This document shows positions 7,570 to 16,509 of a stretch of DNA of 57,959 nt, piece after piece. The translations under genes and the position numbers were made by a program. This stretch comes from Salinisphaera sp. G21_0 (GTDB lineage: Bacteria; Pseudomonadota; Gammaproteobacteria; Pseudomonadales; Endozoicomonadaceae): positions 1 to 57,959 of the forward strand of contig NZ_JAGHQW010000040.1 of assembly GCF_017744115.1 (NCBI RefSeq), in the 5' to 3' direction. The first letter of the stretch is position 1; each line of letters opens with the position of its first letter. Below the pieces are notes generated by a model. The model searched no databases. It had not been told where the DNA came from and saw nothing but the letters and a program-made list of their open reading frames with translations.

Positions 7570-8663
7570 ATATTAAGGGCTGCTTCTGCTGTCAGCTTTG
7601 GCGAACCCGATATATGCAGATTGGTGATTGCGCCATCACCCGTAGTGGTGACAGCAAGGCCAACAGAAGCAGGTGCTGCCCGCAAGGTGTTTTTGGCTTC
7701 AGCGGTGCCAACTGGTGTTGTCGGCACTTCGCTGTTGATGTAAAGATCGCTAATTGCCTTATCGGTACTCAATGAGGTTGTCCCGGAAGCCCAACCCTGG
7801 ACTGTCCAGTCGGTGCCTTTGATAGCGATGGTTTCAAAGGCACTGATATTACCCTTAATCCCTTCACCCGTTGTGGCGGTCAGGTTTATTGCGTCATTGG
7901 TGGCGTCTCCACCTTGAATATCCCCGGTAAACTTACCGCCATCAATGTTTAGGGTGACAGAACCTTTTGCAGTTGATGCAATTATTGCTGGTGCGCTGGT
8001 TAAGCCAGTGACAACAGAATCCTTATTAAAAGTAACAGTTGCGGTTTTACCCTCAGTCGGAGCAATTGCAATAGCTGCTTTTGTTCCACTTATCAGGCTG
8101 GAATTTTTCAAATTGCCTTCGATAATAGATACTCCAACTGTATCGGTTGCACCTTTGGCTGCCGTGATAGATCCTGTTCCATCAATAGTTAATGATCCGG
8201 CAGCAAGCTGAACGCCAGTAGCGTCTTTCGCAACGCTAACCTGACCGGTTTCAGTCAGAGTCAGGGTATTAGTACCAGACTGTCCGACAATGCTTGCGCC
8301 ATCGCCTGTTCCGGTTACTTTGATGGTAACACCTGTCGGAATTTCCAGATTGCCGCCTTCTAATGAAATGTTTTCTCCTGGTTCTTTTATGTCAATCCCA
8401 TTAATAGCTTTCACAGGATTTTGACCTATAATGATTGCTTGTTTTTCGGGCGGCCAGTAAGCAGGTTTTGTCGAATCGCTCGAGTCTCCACCTCCACCAT
8501 TGCTCTGAGACATTACAGCAGGAGCCGCTGGTTTAACATCAACAGAAGGGGCAACATCCAACTCCTCAGCATACAAACCACCACTGCCACTCCACCCGGC
8601 CAGCACAGAGCTGATACCCAGAACCAGAGCTTTCTTTCTTAATATAACTACTGAACGACTCAT
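7566..8663 (-). CDS. Autotransporter, N-terminal part with signal sequence (frameshifted)
   Basis: A 365-residue product ending prematurely at TAG 7566-7568. ATG 8663 (MSRSVVILRKKALVLGISSV) was chosen because it starts a signal peptide with cleavage near LYAEE and has AAGG 8 bp upstream. A Gly/Ser linker (SNGGGGDSSDS) is followed by beta-helix repeats rich in Gly, Thr and Val (NLEIPTGVTIKVTGTGDG, SIVGQSGTNTLTLTETGQV). On its own this would enter the periplasm but lacks a translocator. Either phase-variable or decaying; see the part at 5608-7569. Confidence 0.8.
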   Translation of the reverse strand: MSRSVVILRKKALVLGISSVLAGWSGSGGLYAEELDVAPSVDVKPAAPAVMSQSNGGGGDSSDSTKPAYWPPEKQAIIIGQNPVKAINGIDIKEPGENISLEGGNLEIPTGVTIKVTGTGDGASIVGQSGTNTLTLTETGQVSVAKDATGVQLAAGSLTIDGTGSITAAKGATDTVGVSIIEGNLKNSSLISGTKAAIAIAPTEGKTATVTFNKDSVVTGLTSAPAIIASTAKGSVTLNIDGGKFTGDIQGGDATNDAINLTATTGEGIKGNISAFETIAIKGTDWTVQGWASGTTSLSTDKAISDLYINSEVPTTPVGTAEAKNTLRAAPASVGLAVTTTGDGAITNLHISGSPKLTAEAALNM

Positions 8664-8897
8664 CACATATACCTTGAACGACGTTAAGCGCCTGAAGATG
8701 GTTTTAGATGCCTTGAAGGGTGTTGAATCAAACCAGAAAATAAACGTCAGATAAATTATAAAAAAACGACGGATATCCAATTAATAACAAAGAATAGAAT
8801 AACTGAACTTTAAGTTAGTCCAGGAACCACCGAATCTAAATATCGTTTATCTTTTAAAAAAACTTTATTAAGACAATTTTTTTATACTATGTCTCAC

Positions 8898-10103
8898 TCA
8901 GGCCCTGTTATATTGCACACTAACTTCAGTCCATGGCATATTCCGAGCATATTCAATGGCTCTTTGTGCTATCTCTTCTGCTCCTGTGTAGTGGAAAGTA
9001 TTGTAATGGATTTGCAAATTCTTACAGGTGAATTCCACATTAGCTAGCATTTCGACCTTGTTACCAGCGAAACAAACCTGTGCCGGGCGCTCGGGCATTT
9101 TCTCGATGTATTGCTCCATCACCGAGCCTTCTGTGCCCTGTTTGTCGGCAACGCTTTCGATACTGTCAAACAGGCGCTCATCGATATTGGCTTTTTGCAG
9201 CTTTTCTCTGGCTGCTGTTGCTGTGGCCCGGGTCAACACTACAATATGCGCGTCAGGTGCTTTTTGTCTGATGCGTTGCAGGGTCCGTTCAATATCGTTT
9301 TCAACAGCAACCCGTTTTAATTGCCCATGAACAAAGTCAAGGGTCACCAGGGTCTGGTCAACATTAAACATCACTAATGGGTGGTATCCCGGAGTCACAT
9401 AGTCAATAACGGCGGCAATACTTTTTACGTTATATTCCCGATCCTGGATAGGCAAAGGCGTATGGCAGGTTGTCTGGGTTATGCCGGTTGCTGAGTTCTG
9501 CGATGGTGATTGCATCGCGCTTGCGTGGTGCGCATCCGAGCGCTCGACCCATTGCGTATACTGTTGCTCAATGGCCGCAAAGTTTGCCAGCGGTGTGATA
9601 TTCGGGGAAGTTGTCCAGCCGCCATTGAGGTTGTCGGGACGGTAGCAGTGGAGCCCATCAATTGAGGTGATCGCCCGGTAAGCCTGATTAAAATAAACGC
9701 CTGTTTGTAAGTCAAATATTGTTTTCAATATCTGGCACTGTGTTTCCGTTAGCCGGGTGGCATCCGGGTTGGTTTCCACGGAACACTTTGTCTGGAGTGA
9801 TGCTCCGGCTGTGTGAGGGTTTGATGCCGTGATCTTTCTTTGGGCAAGCGCTTTAATGTCCGGCGGAAGCAGGTCATAAAAGTCCTGAGCCTTGCTTATG
9901 TAGGGTTGGATCTGGTCTAGCTCATCACTGAACTCGCCATTGTAAATGCAAAGAACTGAACCCCGGGAGTTGGTCAGGTAGGGTCGCCCGCCGTTGTTGT
10001 GGCACTGATATTCTCCCGAATCAAGGTTGCTCTTGAGTTGTGCAATCATGCTCTCAATCAGTATTTTGTCAAGCTCTGGCATCATTCGGTCAAGCATTGG
10101 CAT
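8898..10103 (-). CDS. HAD-like (DUF2608-type) protein with altered active site
   Basis: 401 residues. Residues about 240-385 resemble the DUF2608 branch of the HAD fold: HPLVMFNVDQTLVTLDFVHG (motif I), HIVVLTRATATAAREKLQ (motif II Thr), AQVCFAGNKVEMLANVEFTC (motif III/IV region). The nucleophile position of the DxDxT motif is Asn (NVDQT), and the usual acidic pair near IDD is AGN, so phosphatase activity is doubtful. The N-terminal 230 residues are unrecognised, with several Cys and an LHCYRPDN stretch. No clear signal peptide. DUF2608 proteins are common in Legionella-like intracellular bacteria; an effector role here is only possible. Confidence 0.6.
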   Translation of the reverse strand: MPMLDRMMPELDKILIESMIAQLKSNLDSGEYQCHNNGGRPYLTNSRGSVLCIYNGEFSDELDQIQPYISKAQDFYDLLPPDIKALAQRKITASNPHTAGASLQTKCSVETNPDATRLTETQCQILKTIFDLQTGVYFNQAYRAITSIDGLHCYRPDNLNGGWTTSPNITPLANFAAIEQQYTQWVERSDAHHASAMQSPSQNSATGITQTTCHTPLPIQDREYNVKSIAAVIDYVTPGYHPLVMFNVDQTLVTLDFVHGQLKRVAVENDIERTLQRIRQKAPDAHIVVLTRATATAAREKLQKANIDERLFDSIESVADKQGTEGSVMEQYIEKMPERPAQVCFAGNKVEMLANVEFTCKNLQIHYNTFHYTGAEEIAQRAIEYARNMPWTEVSVQYNRA

Positions 10104-10295
10104 CTTCCGTTTGGTTTAAAGTGGCTATCATCGCCGTTTCGGATGGTCACAATGCTGTTCAGGTTAGCTGGCTGTGTAACACCTGTCATTGACCTTATGG
10201 TTAGTTATATTGACAAATTTTGCCGAGAAAAATATTTTGCTCAACGATTTTTCATCCCTGAGGGTGGCGACCTTTTCCCAGACTGAGTGATGAAG

Positions 10296-10826
10296 TTATC
10301 CTGTGACAAATCCTGAAGGCATTTTTTTCTGCAATTGCTGCCCCAGCCGGGCCAGTTGCTGGACAGGAATGGGCAGCTGTTCCAGCTCCAGGCTATCCAG
10401 CAGGTTTTTTACTCCAAGCCCCAGCTCAGTGTCACCCTCAATCATCAGGCTGCGTTGAAAGAACAGGGTATCCGGGTCTTCCTGTCGGCTGGCCAGTTTC
10501 AGGAAGGCTTTGCTGTCTCCCCGGAATTCAACATCAAAGTGTCGTGGGCCGGTAGCGGTCAGCTGACTGCCATCGAAACTGATAAAGAAGCTGATGTCGA
10601 TATCAGTAATATGGATTTTCAGGCAGCGACTTTCCAGAAAATCAAAATCGCCTTCTTCTACCGGCGTATGGAAGATGTGGTTGATGGCTTTGGTCAGCGG
10701 TTTGTTCACCATGGCTGATGGCAGCAGCCTGACCGGCAGGCCAAGTAACTCAATACCTGGTTTTTTGAGTCTCTCCCGCAGGTTAATACCGGGCAGAGGA
10801 AGTCTAATAGATGGCAGCAGACTCAA
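10296..10826 (-). CDS. ubiT: UbiT, anaerobic ubiquinone biosynthesis accessory factor (SCP2 domain)
   Basis: 176 residues of the SCP2/YhbT family: PVRLLPSAMVNKPLTKAINH, then DFDFLESRCLKIHITDIDI and DPDTLFFQRSLMIEGDTELG, the lipid-binding SCP2 fold. UbiT carries ubiquinone intermediates to the O2-independent UbiU-UbiV hydroxylases; those two genes are not in this window. The start is TTG at 10826, overlapping the thiM stop as TTGA, so translation is coupled. Consistent with anaerobic quinone synthesis beside hemG and pfl functions. Confidence 0.82.
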   Translation of the reverse strand: MSLLPSIRLPLPGINLRERLKKPGIELLGLPVRLLPSAMVNKPLTKAINHIFHTPVEEGDFDFLESRCLKIHITDIDISFFISFDGSQLTATGPRHFDVEFRGDSKAFLKLASRQEDPDTLFFQRSLMIEGDTELGLGVKNLLDSLELEQLPIPVQQLARLGQQLQKKMPSGFVTG

Positions 10827-11632
10827 TGACAGCTCCTTCTCATATTGCTCACTTTTTCAAATTTCTCAATGGTGGCCCGGTCCAGCAGGTACAGCTCATC
10901 CAGTATGCGCAGTTGCAGAGAACCGGGGCCGGGGCAATCCATACTGGCCAGTTCGCCGGCAATGCCAAGGCAGGTAAGGCCCGATACGGCGGCAATCAGT
11001 GGTGTATCGCAGATCGCAAGAAAAGCACCGATGATGGCAGTTGCCGTACAACCGGTGCCGGTTACTCTGGCCATCATAGGGTGGCCATTATTGATTTTGT
11101 TGACGTCGTAGCCATCGGTCACATAATCGGTAGCACCGGTTACCGCGATAATCAGGTGATGTTCACGGGCCTTTTCCTGGATAAATTCCAGGGTAGACTC
11201 ACTGCTACTGCTGCTGTCGACGCCTTTCCCCTCATTGGCACCGGTAAACAGGGCTTTGATCTCGGAGGCGTTGCCCCGTACGACGGATGGCTTGTTGGCC
11301 AGCAACTGTTTATTGGCTGTCAGCCGGAAGGGTGTTGCCCCGGCACCGACCGGGTCGAGAATCCAGGGCTTTTCAAGTTGTAATGCCGTTTCTGTGGCCA
11401 GAAGCATGCTTTGCAGACCGGAGCCGGTCAGCGTTCCTGTATTGATCACCAGGCTGCTGGTAATGCTCACCATATCTGCGACTTCTTCAATGGCATGGGC
11501 CATGATCGGCGATGCACCAATGGCCAGCAGGGCATTGGCTGTGATGTTGGTGACCACATCATTGGTGATGTTGTGAACCAGCGGCTGCTTTTCTCTCACT
11601 TCTTTGAGTGAATGAATCATTTGTTCTTGCAT
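10823..11632 (-). CDS. thiM: Hydroxyethylthiazole kinase ThiM
   Basis: Phosphorylates 4-methyl-5-(2-hydroxyethyl)thiazole in thiamine salvage. Family blocks are present: PLVHNITNDVVTNITANALL, PWILDPVGAGATPFR, VVRGNASEIKAL, and the catalytic loop MARVTGTGCTATAIIGAFLA with the active Cys. About 269 residues from ATG 11632 (AAGG 8 bp upstream), close to the usual length; in-frame ATGs at 11653 and 11620 are alternatives. No TPP riboswitch was recognised in the leader. First gene of a thiM-ubiT pair. Confidence 0.9.
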   Translation of the reverse strand: MQEQMIHSLKEVREKQPLVHNITNDVVTNITANALLAIGASPIMAHAIEEVADMVSITSSLVINTGTLTGSGLQSMLLATETALQLEKPWILDPVGAGATPFRLTANKQLLANKPSVVRGNASEIKALFTGANEGKGVDSSSSSESTLEFIQEKAREHHLIIAVTGATDYVTDGYDVNKINNGHPMMARVTGTGCTATAIIGAFLAICDTPLIAAVSGLTCLGIAGELASMDCPGPGSLQLRILDELYLLDRATIEKFEKVSNMRRSCH

Positions 11633-11728
11633 AGGAAAGGCCTTTTTATCCATTCTCAATAATAATGATGTCTGGCGGACAGTGAATTGACACGTGTCAC
11701 GGTCTTGTCTCCTGACAAATGATTTCAA

Positions 11729-12093
11729 GAGTAGATCATTTGTTATCAGGTTTTTTGTTGTTGGCGACTATTCCTGTTTAAAAGAGATATGTTGAAATTA
11801 TATTCTGCAAATTATCTAAATATGGATTTATTAGCTATTGTTTTTTGCCTTATCTAGCTATATTTTTCAACGTCTGAATACTGCTGTTTCAGTTCGGTTT
11901 TCTGCTTATCAGTTATCCCGTCAGATCTCAGTTTTTACTTATGGAAGGGGCTTCAGAACCTTCTCCTGAACAGACTGACGGATTCTATTTAATTTCAAAT
12001 GAATTGACCGGTTCTTCCTTTACAGAATCGGTGCAGGGATTTTTTTGCGCTTTTTCTGCCCGATCAGGGCTATTTGTTTCAGGAGCGAGGGAG
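11729..12093. other. AT-rich intergenic region upstream of alaE
   Basis: Divergent promoter space between thiM (left) and alaE (right). It is strongly AT-rich around 11745-11860. A frame extending alaE upstream to 11941 has no family similarity and is not used. No riboswitch or repeat recognised. Confidence 0.5.
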
Positions 12094-12522
12094 ATGGTTT
12101 TTAATCGGGATATGTTGGCGGATACTTTTGCCATGATTACCTTTGGTATTGTGGTTGGCATGAGTGTTGAACTGCTGGCAGGGCTGAGTTTTGAACAGTC
12201 ACTGCAATCCCGTCTGATGAGTGTTCCCGTTAACCTGTTAACGGCACGAGCTTATGGACTGTACCGTGACTGGCTGATTCGTCGTGGCCGGTTTATCGGC
12301 AATGGCTTTATGCAAATGACGCTGCTGGATGCCCTGGCGTTTCTGTCGTTTCAGATTCCGCTGTATGCCTTGCTGTTATTGTCGACGGGTGTCAATTTGG
12401 AGCAGTTGCTGGTTGCCTGTGCAGGGCAGATAGGAGCCATGCTGATCATGGGGCGGCCATACGGAATCTATTTGCAGCTCTGTCGCAACTGGTTCAAGCC
12501 TGTCGCAATTCCTGTCGCATAA
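12094..12522 (+). CDS. alaE: AlaE-type L-alanine exporter
   Basis: 142 residues, the usual length for AlaE, with four hydrophobic segments. Family blocks: MLADTFAMITFGIVVGMSVE, SRLMSVPVNLLTARAYGLYR, DALAFLSFQIPLYALLL and ending MGRPYGIYLQLCRNWF. An inner-membrane proton-driven exporter that relieves alanine excess. ATG 12094 chosen because AGGAG lies 9 bp upstream and the protein then matches family length. Single gene with its own terminator. Confidence 0.88.
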   Translation: MVFNRDMLADTFAMITFGIVVGMSVELLAGLSFEQSLQSRLMSVPVNLLTARAYGLYRDWLIRRGRFIGNGFMQMTLLDALAFLSFQIPLYALLLLSTGVNLEQLLVACAGQIGAMLIMGRPYGIYLQLCRNWFKPVAIPVA

Positions 12523-12545
12523 AAAATCTTCAGTTTTCATGAATA

Positions 12546-12590
12546 AAGCCCTGATTCGTAAGCGATTTCGAATCAGGGCTTTTTATTTTT
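12546..12590 (+). terminator. Rho-independent terminator after alaE
   Basis: Perfect 13-bp stem AAGCCCTGATTCG / CGAATCAGGGCTT with a 10-base loop, followed by TTTTATTTTT, starting 24 bp after the alaE stop. Confidence 0.9.
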
Positions 12591-12662
12591 CTGTCCTGAC
12601 GGTATAGTTATTTTCCGAAATGAGCCGGCATGATTTCATGTATTTGTCGATGCACTCTGGTG

Positions 12663-12713
12663 TTAATAACGCATTAATAACATAACCTCCATGCACTCAT
12701 GTCATCCATGAGT
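12663..12713. promoter_or_regulatory. Possible operator sites upstream of the ABC importer operon
   Basis: In the 405-bp gap before 12928, TTAATAAC occurs twice 3 bp apart (12663-12670, 12674-12681). It is followed by a 7-bp inverted repeat ACTCATG-TCATC-CATGAGT (12695-12713). Such pairs often mark regulator binding; which protein is unknown. A short frame at 12764-12946 in the same gap has no similarity and is not called. Confidence 0.35.
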
Positions 12714-12927
12714 CCGGCCTGAACTTCTATTCAATTTGTGACGGCTGTTATGGGGTATAAGCTGTGTCACGTATCGTCTGTATCTGTCGTAAGTCAAGCT
12801 GCGCTGCCCTCTGTGGGGGCACCATTGTTATGCCATATACGACAGCGTATTTGCATCATGGCTTGCGAGTTTCAGAAGCTGAGGTTCACCTTCTGAAGTT
12901 CAGGACTGAGCATTACAAGGGGGAAGC

Positions 12928-14676
12928 ATGTCCTTACTGGAAGTAGAAGGGCTGCGCATTGAGTTTCCATCTCGTCATGGTACTGCTGTAGCTGTTAAAG
13001 GGGTTTCATTTACCCTCGAAAAGGGTGAGATACTGGGCCTTGTCGGTGAGTCCGGTGCCGGTAAATCCACCGTTGGCAATGCGGTCATTGACTTGCTGAG
13101 TCCTCCCGGTGTGGTGGCTGGTGGCAATATTAAGCTGGATGGCCAGGCCATCAGCGGTCTCAGTGGCGAAGCCATTCGCCGGATCCGTGGTCGTCGTATC
13201 GGGTTTATTTTTCAGGACCCAATGACGTCTCTTAACCCACTTCTGACCATTGAAACCCAGATGGTGGAAACCATCATGGTCAATCTGGGGCTTGATAAAG
13301 CAGCGGCCTATAATAAGTCAATTGAACTGCTGACCTCGGTGGGCATTTCAGAGCCGGAAGTGCGTATCAAGCAATACCCTCACCAGTTTTCCGGTGGTAT
13401 GCGACAGCGTGTTGTTATTGCCATTGCTCTGTCCGGCGATCCTGAGCTGATTATTGCCGATGAACCCACCACGGCACTCGATGTCTCTATTCAGAATCAG
13501 ATTCTCGAATTGATCCGCAAGCTCTGTAAAGAGCGGGACGTTGGCTGCCTGCTGGTAACCCACGATATGGGGGTTATTGCCAATGTGACGGATCGTGTCG
13601 CTGTTATGTATATGGGTGACCTGGTGGAACTGGGTTCTACAGAGCAGATTTTATGCCGCCCGGAACACCCTTATACCCAGAGCCTGATCAGTGCCGTGCC
13701 CAGAACCGATATTAAACTGCACCGCTTTCCCAGGGTCGAGTACATCGAAAAAGAGCAGGGGCGTCATATTGATGTGAAGAATCACTGGCTGGGGCAGAAA
13801 GAGCAGCTTTCTGATTTGAATGCAGAGATTAGCGACCGTGCCCTGCTGACAGTGAAAGACGTTAACCTTCGTTTTGAAACCCAGTCTGCGTTCTTTGCAA
13901 AAAATCGCCGTTACGTTCAGGCATCCAACCAGGTGTCTTTTGAGGTGCGCGCCGGTGAAACCTTTGGTCTGGTGGGGGAGTCCGGTTCCGGTAAGTCGAC
14001 GATTGCCCGGATTATTGCCGGTCTTTATCCACCAGACTCCGGATTGATTGAGTTTGCCGGTCAGGATATTACCCGGCTGACTGAAAAGCAGCGTAAGCCA
14101 TTTCGCCGTCAGATTCAGATGGTGTTTCAAAATCCCTATTCCAGCATGAATGCCCGGATGACGGTGCAGGACATCATTGCCGAGCCCATTCGTTTTCATC
14201 AACTGGCCGAATCTGAACGTCAGATCAATCGTATCGTGGCGGATCTGCTGGATCACGTTGGCCTTGGGCGTGCGGCCGGGGTCAAGTATCCCCATGAGTT
14301 TTCCGGTGGACAGCGTCAGCGCATCTCCATTGCCAGGGCGCTGGCAACCCGCCCGAGATTCCTGATCTGTGACGAGCCGACCTCGGCTTTGGATGTCTCG
14401 GTACAGGCTCAGATTCTCAACCTGTTAAAAGACCTTCAGGAAGAGCTTGGTCTGACCATGCTGTTTATCAGCCACGATCTGCCGGTTATTTTGCAGATGT
14501 GTGACCGCATCGGTGTGATGAAGATGGGTACACTGGTTGAGGTGGGGGATACCGACCGGATTTTCAGAGATCCTCACCATGAGTACACCCGGCATCTGAT
14601 CAATATGATGCCAAGGGTTGAGAATCTGTCCCGTAGTGGGTTGGATATTGAAGCCAGAGTTGCTGCGCATTCTTAG
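12928..14676 (+). CDS. Peptide-type ABC importer, fused double ATPase
   Basis: 582 residues carrying two complete nucleotide-binding domains, as in GsiA/YejF. First domain: [12 protein letters not shown] (Walker A, about 38-48), [13 protein letters not shown] (signature), [12 protein letters not shown] (Walker B). Second, from about residue 315: [40 protein letters not shown]. Each is followed by an oligopeptide-type C-terminal extension ([27 protein letters not shown]). It powers the permeases at 16510 and 17487. The order ATPase-SBP-permease-permease is that of gsiABCD, but the substrate (dipeptide, glutathione or other) cannot be fixed. Confidence 0.9.
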   Translation: MSLLEVEGLRIEFPSRHGTAVAVKGVSFTLEKGEILGLVGESGAGKSTVGNAVIDLLSPPGVVAGGNIKLDGQAISGLSGEAIRRIRGRRIGFIFQDPMTSLNPLLTIETQMVETIMVNLGLDKAAAYNKSIELLTSVGISEPEVRIKQYPHQFSGGMRQRVVIAIALSGDPELIIADEPTTALDVSIQNQILELIRKLCKERDVGCLLVTHDMGVIANVTDRVAVMYMGDLVELGSTEQILCRPEHPYTQSLISAVPRTDIKLHRFPRVEYIEKEQGRHIDVKNHWLGQKEQLSDLNAEISDRALLTVKDVNLRFETQSAFFAKNRRYVQASNQVSFEVRAGETFGLVGESGSGKSTIARIIAGLYPPDSGLIEFAGQDITRLTEKQRKPFRRQIQMVFQNPYSSMNARMTVQDIIAEPIRFHQLAESERQINRIVADLLDHVGLGRAAGVKYPHEFSGGQRQRISIARALATRPRFLICDEPTSALDVSVQAQILNLLKDLQEELGLTMLFISHDLPVILQMCDRIGVMKMGTLVEVGDTDRIFRDPHHEYTRHLINMMPRVENLSRSGLDIEARVAAHS

Positions 14677-14727
14677 GTATAGTTCTTGAATAATTTTAAA
14701 AAGTGAAACACCTGTAATGGGGGAGCG

Positions 14728-16284
14728 ATGAAAAAAACTATGAAAAAGCTTGCCGGAGCGATCCTGGCAGCATCATTGGCGTTAGGGGCCCAGGCCGCTA
14801 CTTTAAAAATGGCATACGACTCGGATCCGGTATCTCTGGACCCGCATGAGCAGCTGTCTGGTGCAACGCTGCAGTTGTCTCACCTGGTGTTTGATCCACT
14901 GGTTCGCTGGGATGACAACCTTCAGTTTGAGCCTCGTCTGGCGGAGAAGTGGCAGCGTATTGATGACCGGACCATGCGCTTTACCCTTCGTAAAGGCGTT
15001 AAATTCCACAGCGGTAATGCGCTGACGTCTGCCGACGTTCAATGGACTTTTCAGCGACTGGCCAGCAGCCCGGACTTCAAAGCGGTGTTCGAGCCTTTTG
15101 CCGCAGTGAAGGTCATTGATGACTATACCTTTGATCTGGTGACCAAAGAGGCGTTCCCCCTGGTCCTTAACTCTGCCACCTACATCTTCCCGATGGACAG
15201 CAAGTTCTATGCAGGTCTGGATAGTGCAGGTCAGGAGAAGTCTTTGCTGAAGAAGCACGGCGATACCTATGCCTCTAAAAATGCTTCTGGTACCGGGCCT
15301 TTTATTGTGACCGAGCGTCAGCAGGGCGTGCGTGTCGATTTCCAGCGGTTTGAGGGTTACTGGGATAAGCAATCGCCGGGGAATGTGGACGAGATTGTGC
15401 TTACACCTATTAAAGAAGGCCCAACCCGTGTAGCTGCTCTGCTGTCCGGTGACGTGGACTTTATCTTTCCTGTGCCGCCTAACGATCATGAGCGTATCAA
15501 GCGGTCTGGCAATACGGACCTGGTGACCCTCGGTGGTACCCGTATCATCAGTTTCCAGTTGAATCAGGAGCGTGTTCCCGCGTTCAAAGACAAACGTGTT
15601 CGCCAGGCCATTAACTATGCCATCAACAACGACGGCATTGTTAAGAAAATCATGAAAGGCTTTGCGACACCTGCCGGTCAGCAGGGGCCAAAAGGCTATG
15701 CCGGTTATGTTGATGATCTGCAGCCACGTTATGACCTGAAAAAAGCCAGGCAGCTGATGAAAGACGCCGGTTATGAAGATGGCTTCGCCATCACCATGAT
15801 GGCTCCTAATAACCGCTATGTGAACGATGCCAGGATCGCTCAGGCGGTGGCTTCCATGCTGTCAAAAATCAACATTAAAGTGGATCTGAAAACCCTGCCA
15901 AAAGCGCAGTACTGGCCTGAGTTTGATGAACGTTCTGCGGATATGATGATGATTGGCTGGCACTCCGATACGGAGGATTCCGCCAACTTTACCGAGTACC
16001 TTACGGCCTGTGCCGATTCGGTTTCCGGCTGGGGACAGTATAACTCCGGTAATTACTGCAATGAGGCGGTAGACGCGCTGGTTAAGAAAGCTGGCTCTGA
16101 AACCGATCCAAACGTACGGGCGCAGATTCTGCAGGACGTTGAGCGTACCCTCTATGAGGAAGCAGCCTTTGTTCCCCTGCACTGGCAGAACCTTGCCTGG
16201 GGTGCCAGCAAGAACGTAGCCGCCAAAGACGTTGTTAACGTGATGAACTTCCCTTACCTGGGCGACCTGGTGATCAAGGAGTAA
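14728..16284 (+). CDS. Periplasmic substrate-binding protein of a peptide-type ABC importer (SBP_bac_5)
   Basis: 518 residues. Signal peptide MKKTMKKLAGAILAASLALG with cleavage after AQA (residue 23). The mature part has family-5 features: YDSDPVSLDPHEQLSGATLQ, RFTLRKGVKFHSGNALTSAD, VRQAINYAINNDGIVKKIM and an aromatic-rich C-terminal lobe. It delivers substrate to the permease pair. Preceded by GGGGGAG 5 bp before ATG. A 225-bp gap with a strong repeat hairpin separates it from the first permease gene, so expression of the permeases may be lower. Confidence 0.9.
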   Translation: MKKTMKKLAGAILAASLALGAQAATLKMAYDSDPVSLDPHEQLSGATLQLSHLVFDPLVRWDDNLQFEPRLAEKWQRIDDRTMRFTLRKGVKFHSGNALTSADVQWTFQRLASSPDFKAVFEPFAAVKVIDDYTFDLVTKEAFPLVLNSATYIFPMDSKFYAGLDSAGQEKSLLKKHGDTYASKNASGTGPFIVTERQQGVRVDFQRFEGYWDKQSPGNVDEIVLTPIKEGPTRVAALLSGDVDFIFPVPPNDHERIKRSGNTDLVTLGGTRIISFQLNQERVPAFKDKRVRQAINYAINNDGIVKKIMKGFATPAGQQGPKGYAGYVDDLQPRYDLKKARQLMKDAGYEDGFAITMMAPNNRYVNDARIAQAVASMLSKINIKVDLKTLPKAQYWPEFDERSADMMMIGWHSDTEDSANFTEYLTACADSVSGWGQYNSGNYCNEAVDALVKKAGSETDPNVRAQILQDVERTLYEEAAFVPLHWQNLAWGASKNVAAKDVVNVMNFPYLGDLVIKE

Positions 16285-16318
16285 ACGGTTTAGCCCGGAT
16301 ACTCGTGGTCTAAAAGCC

Positions 16319-16428
16319 TTGAACCACAAAGACACGAAGGCACAAAGGAAGCCTTTTTTGCTTGCTGAGCGAAGCTCAGGCAAGCCCGGAAAAAACTTTG
16401 TGTCTTTGTGCCTTTGTGGTTCCCTTCT
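16319..16428. repeat. Long inverted repeat (NHKDTK-type hairpin) inside the ABC operon
   Basis: GAACCACAAAGACACGAAGG with CACAAAG (16321-16347) pairs with CTTTGTGTCTTTGTGCCTTT and GTGGTTC (16398-16424), giving an arm of about 27 bp around a GC-rich loop that itself contains a smaller inverted repeat (GCTTGCTGAGC / GCTCAGGCAAGC). Spurious short frames read NHKDTKAQR from it. The same kind of arm (GGAACCACGAAGGACAC) occurs at 26744-26822 and 42031-42110. It lies between the binding-protein and permease genes and could attenuate or protect mRNA. Confidence 0.8.
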
Positions 16429-16509
16429 TTTAACACCCTCGGGAAACGAGTTCGGACCGGGGAATGAAAATGCTTCGCTATTGCTTTTGTCAGGCATCCA
16501 GGGATATTT

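Noticed and set aside
11640-11760. TPP riboswitch upstream of thiM
   Set aside because: The conserved CUGAGA and ACCUGA elements of the TPP aptamer are not present in the leader.
12764-12946. 60-codon Cys-containing frame before the ABC operon
   Set aside because: It overlaps the ATPase start, lacks a ribosome site and similarity; the gap looks regulatory.
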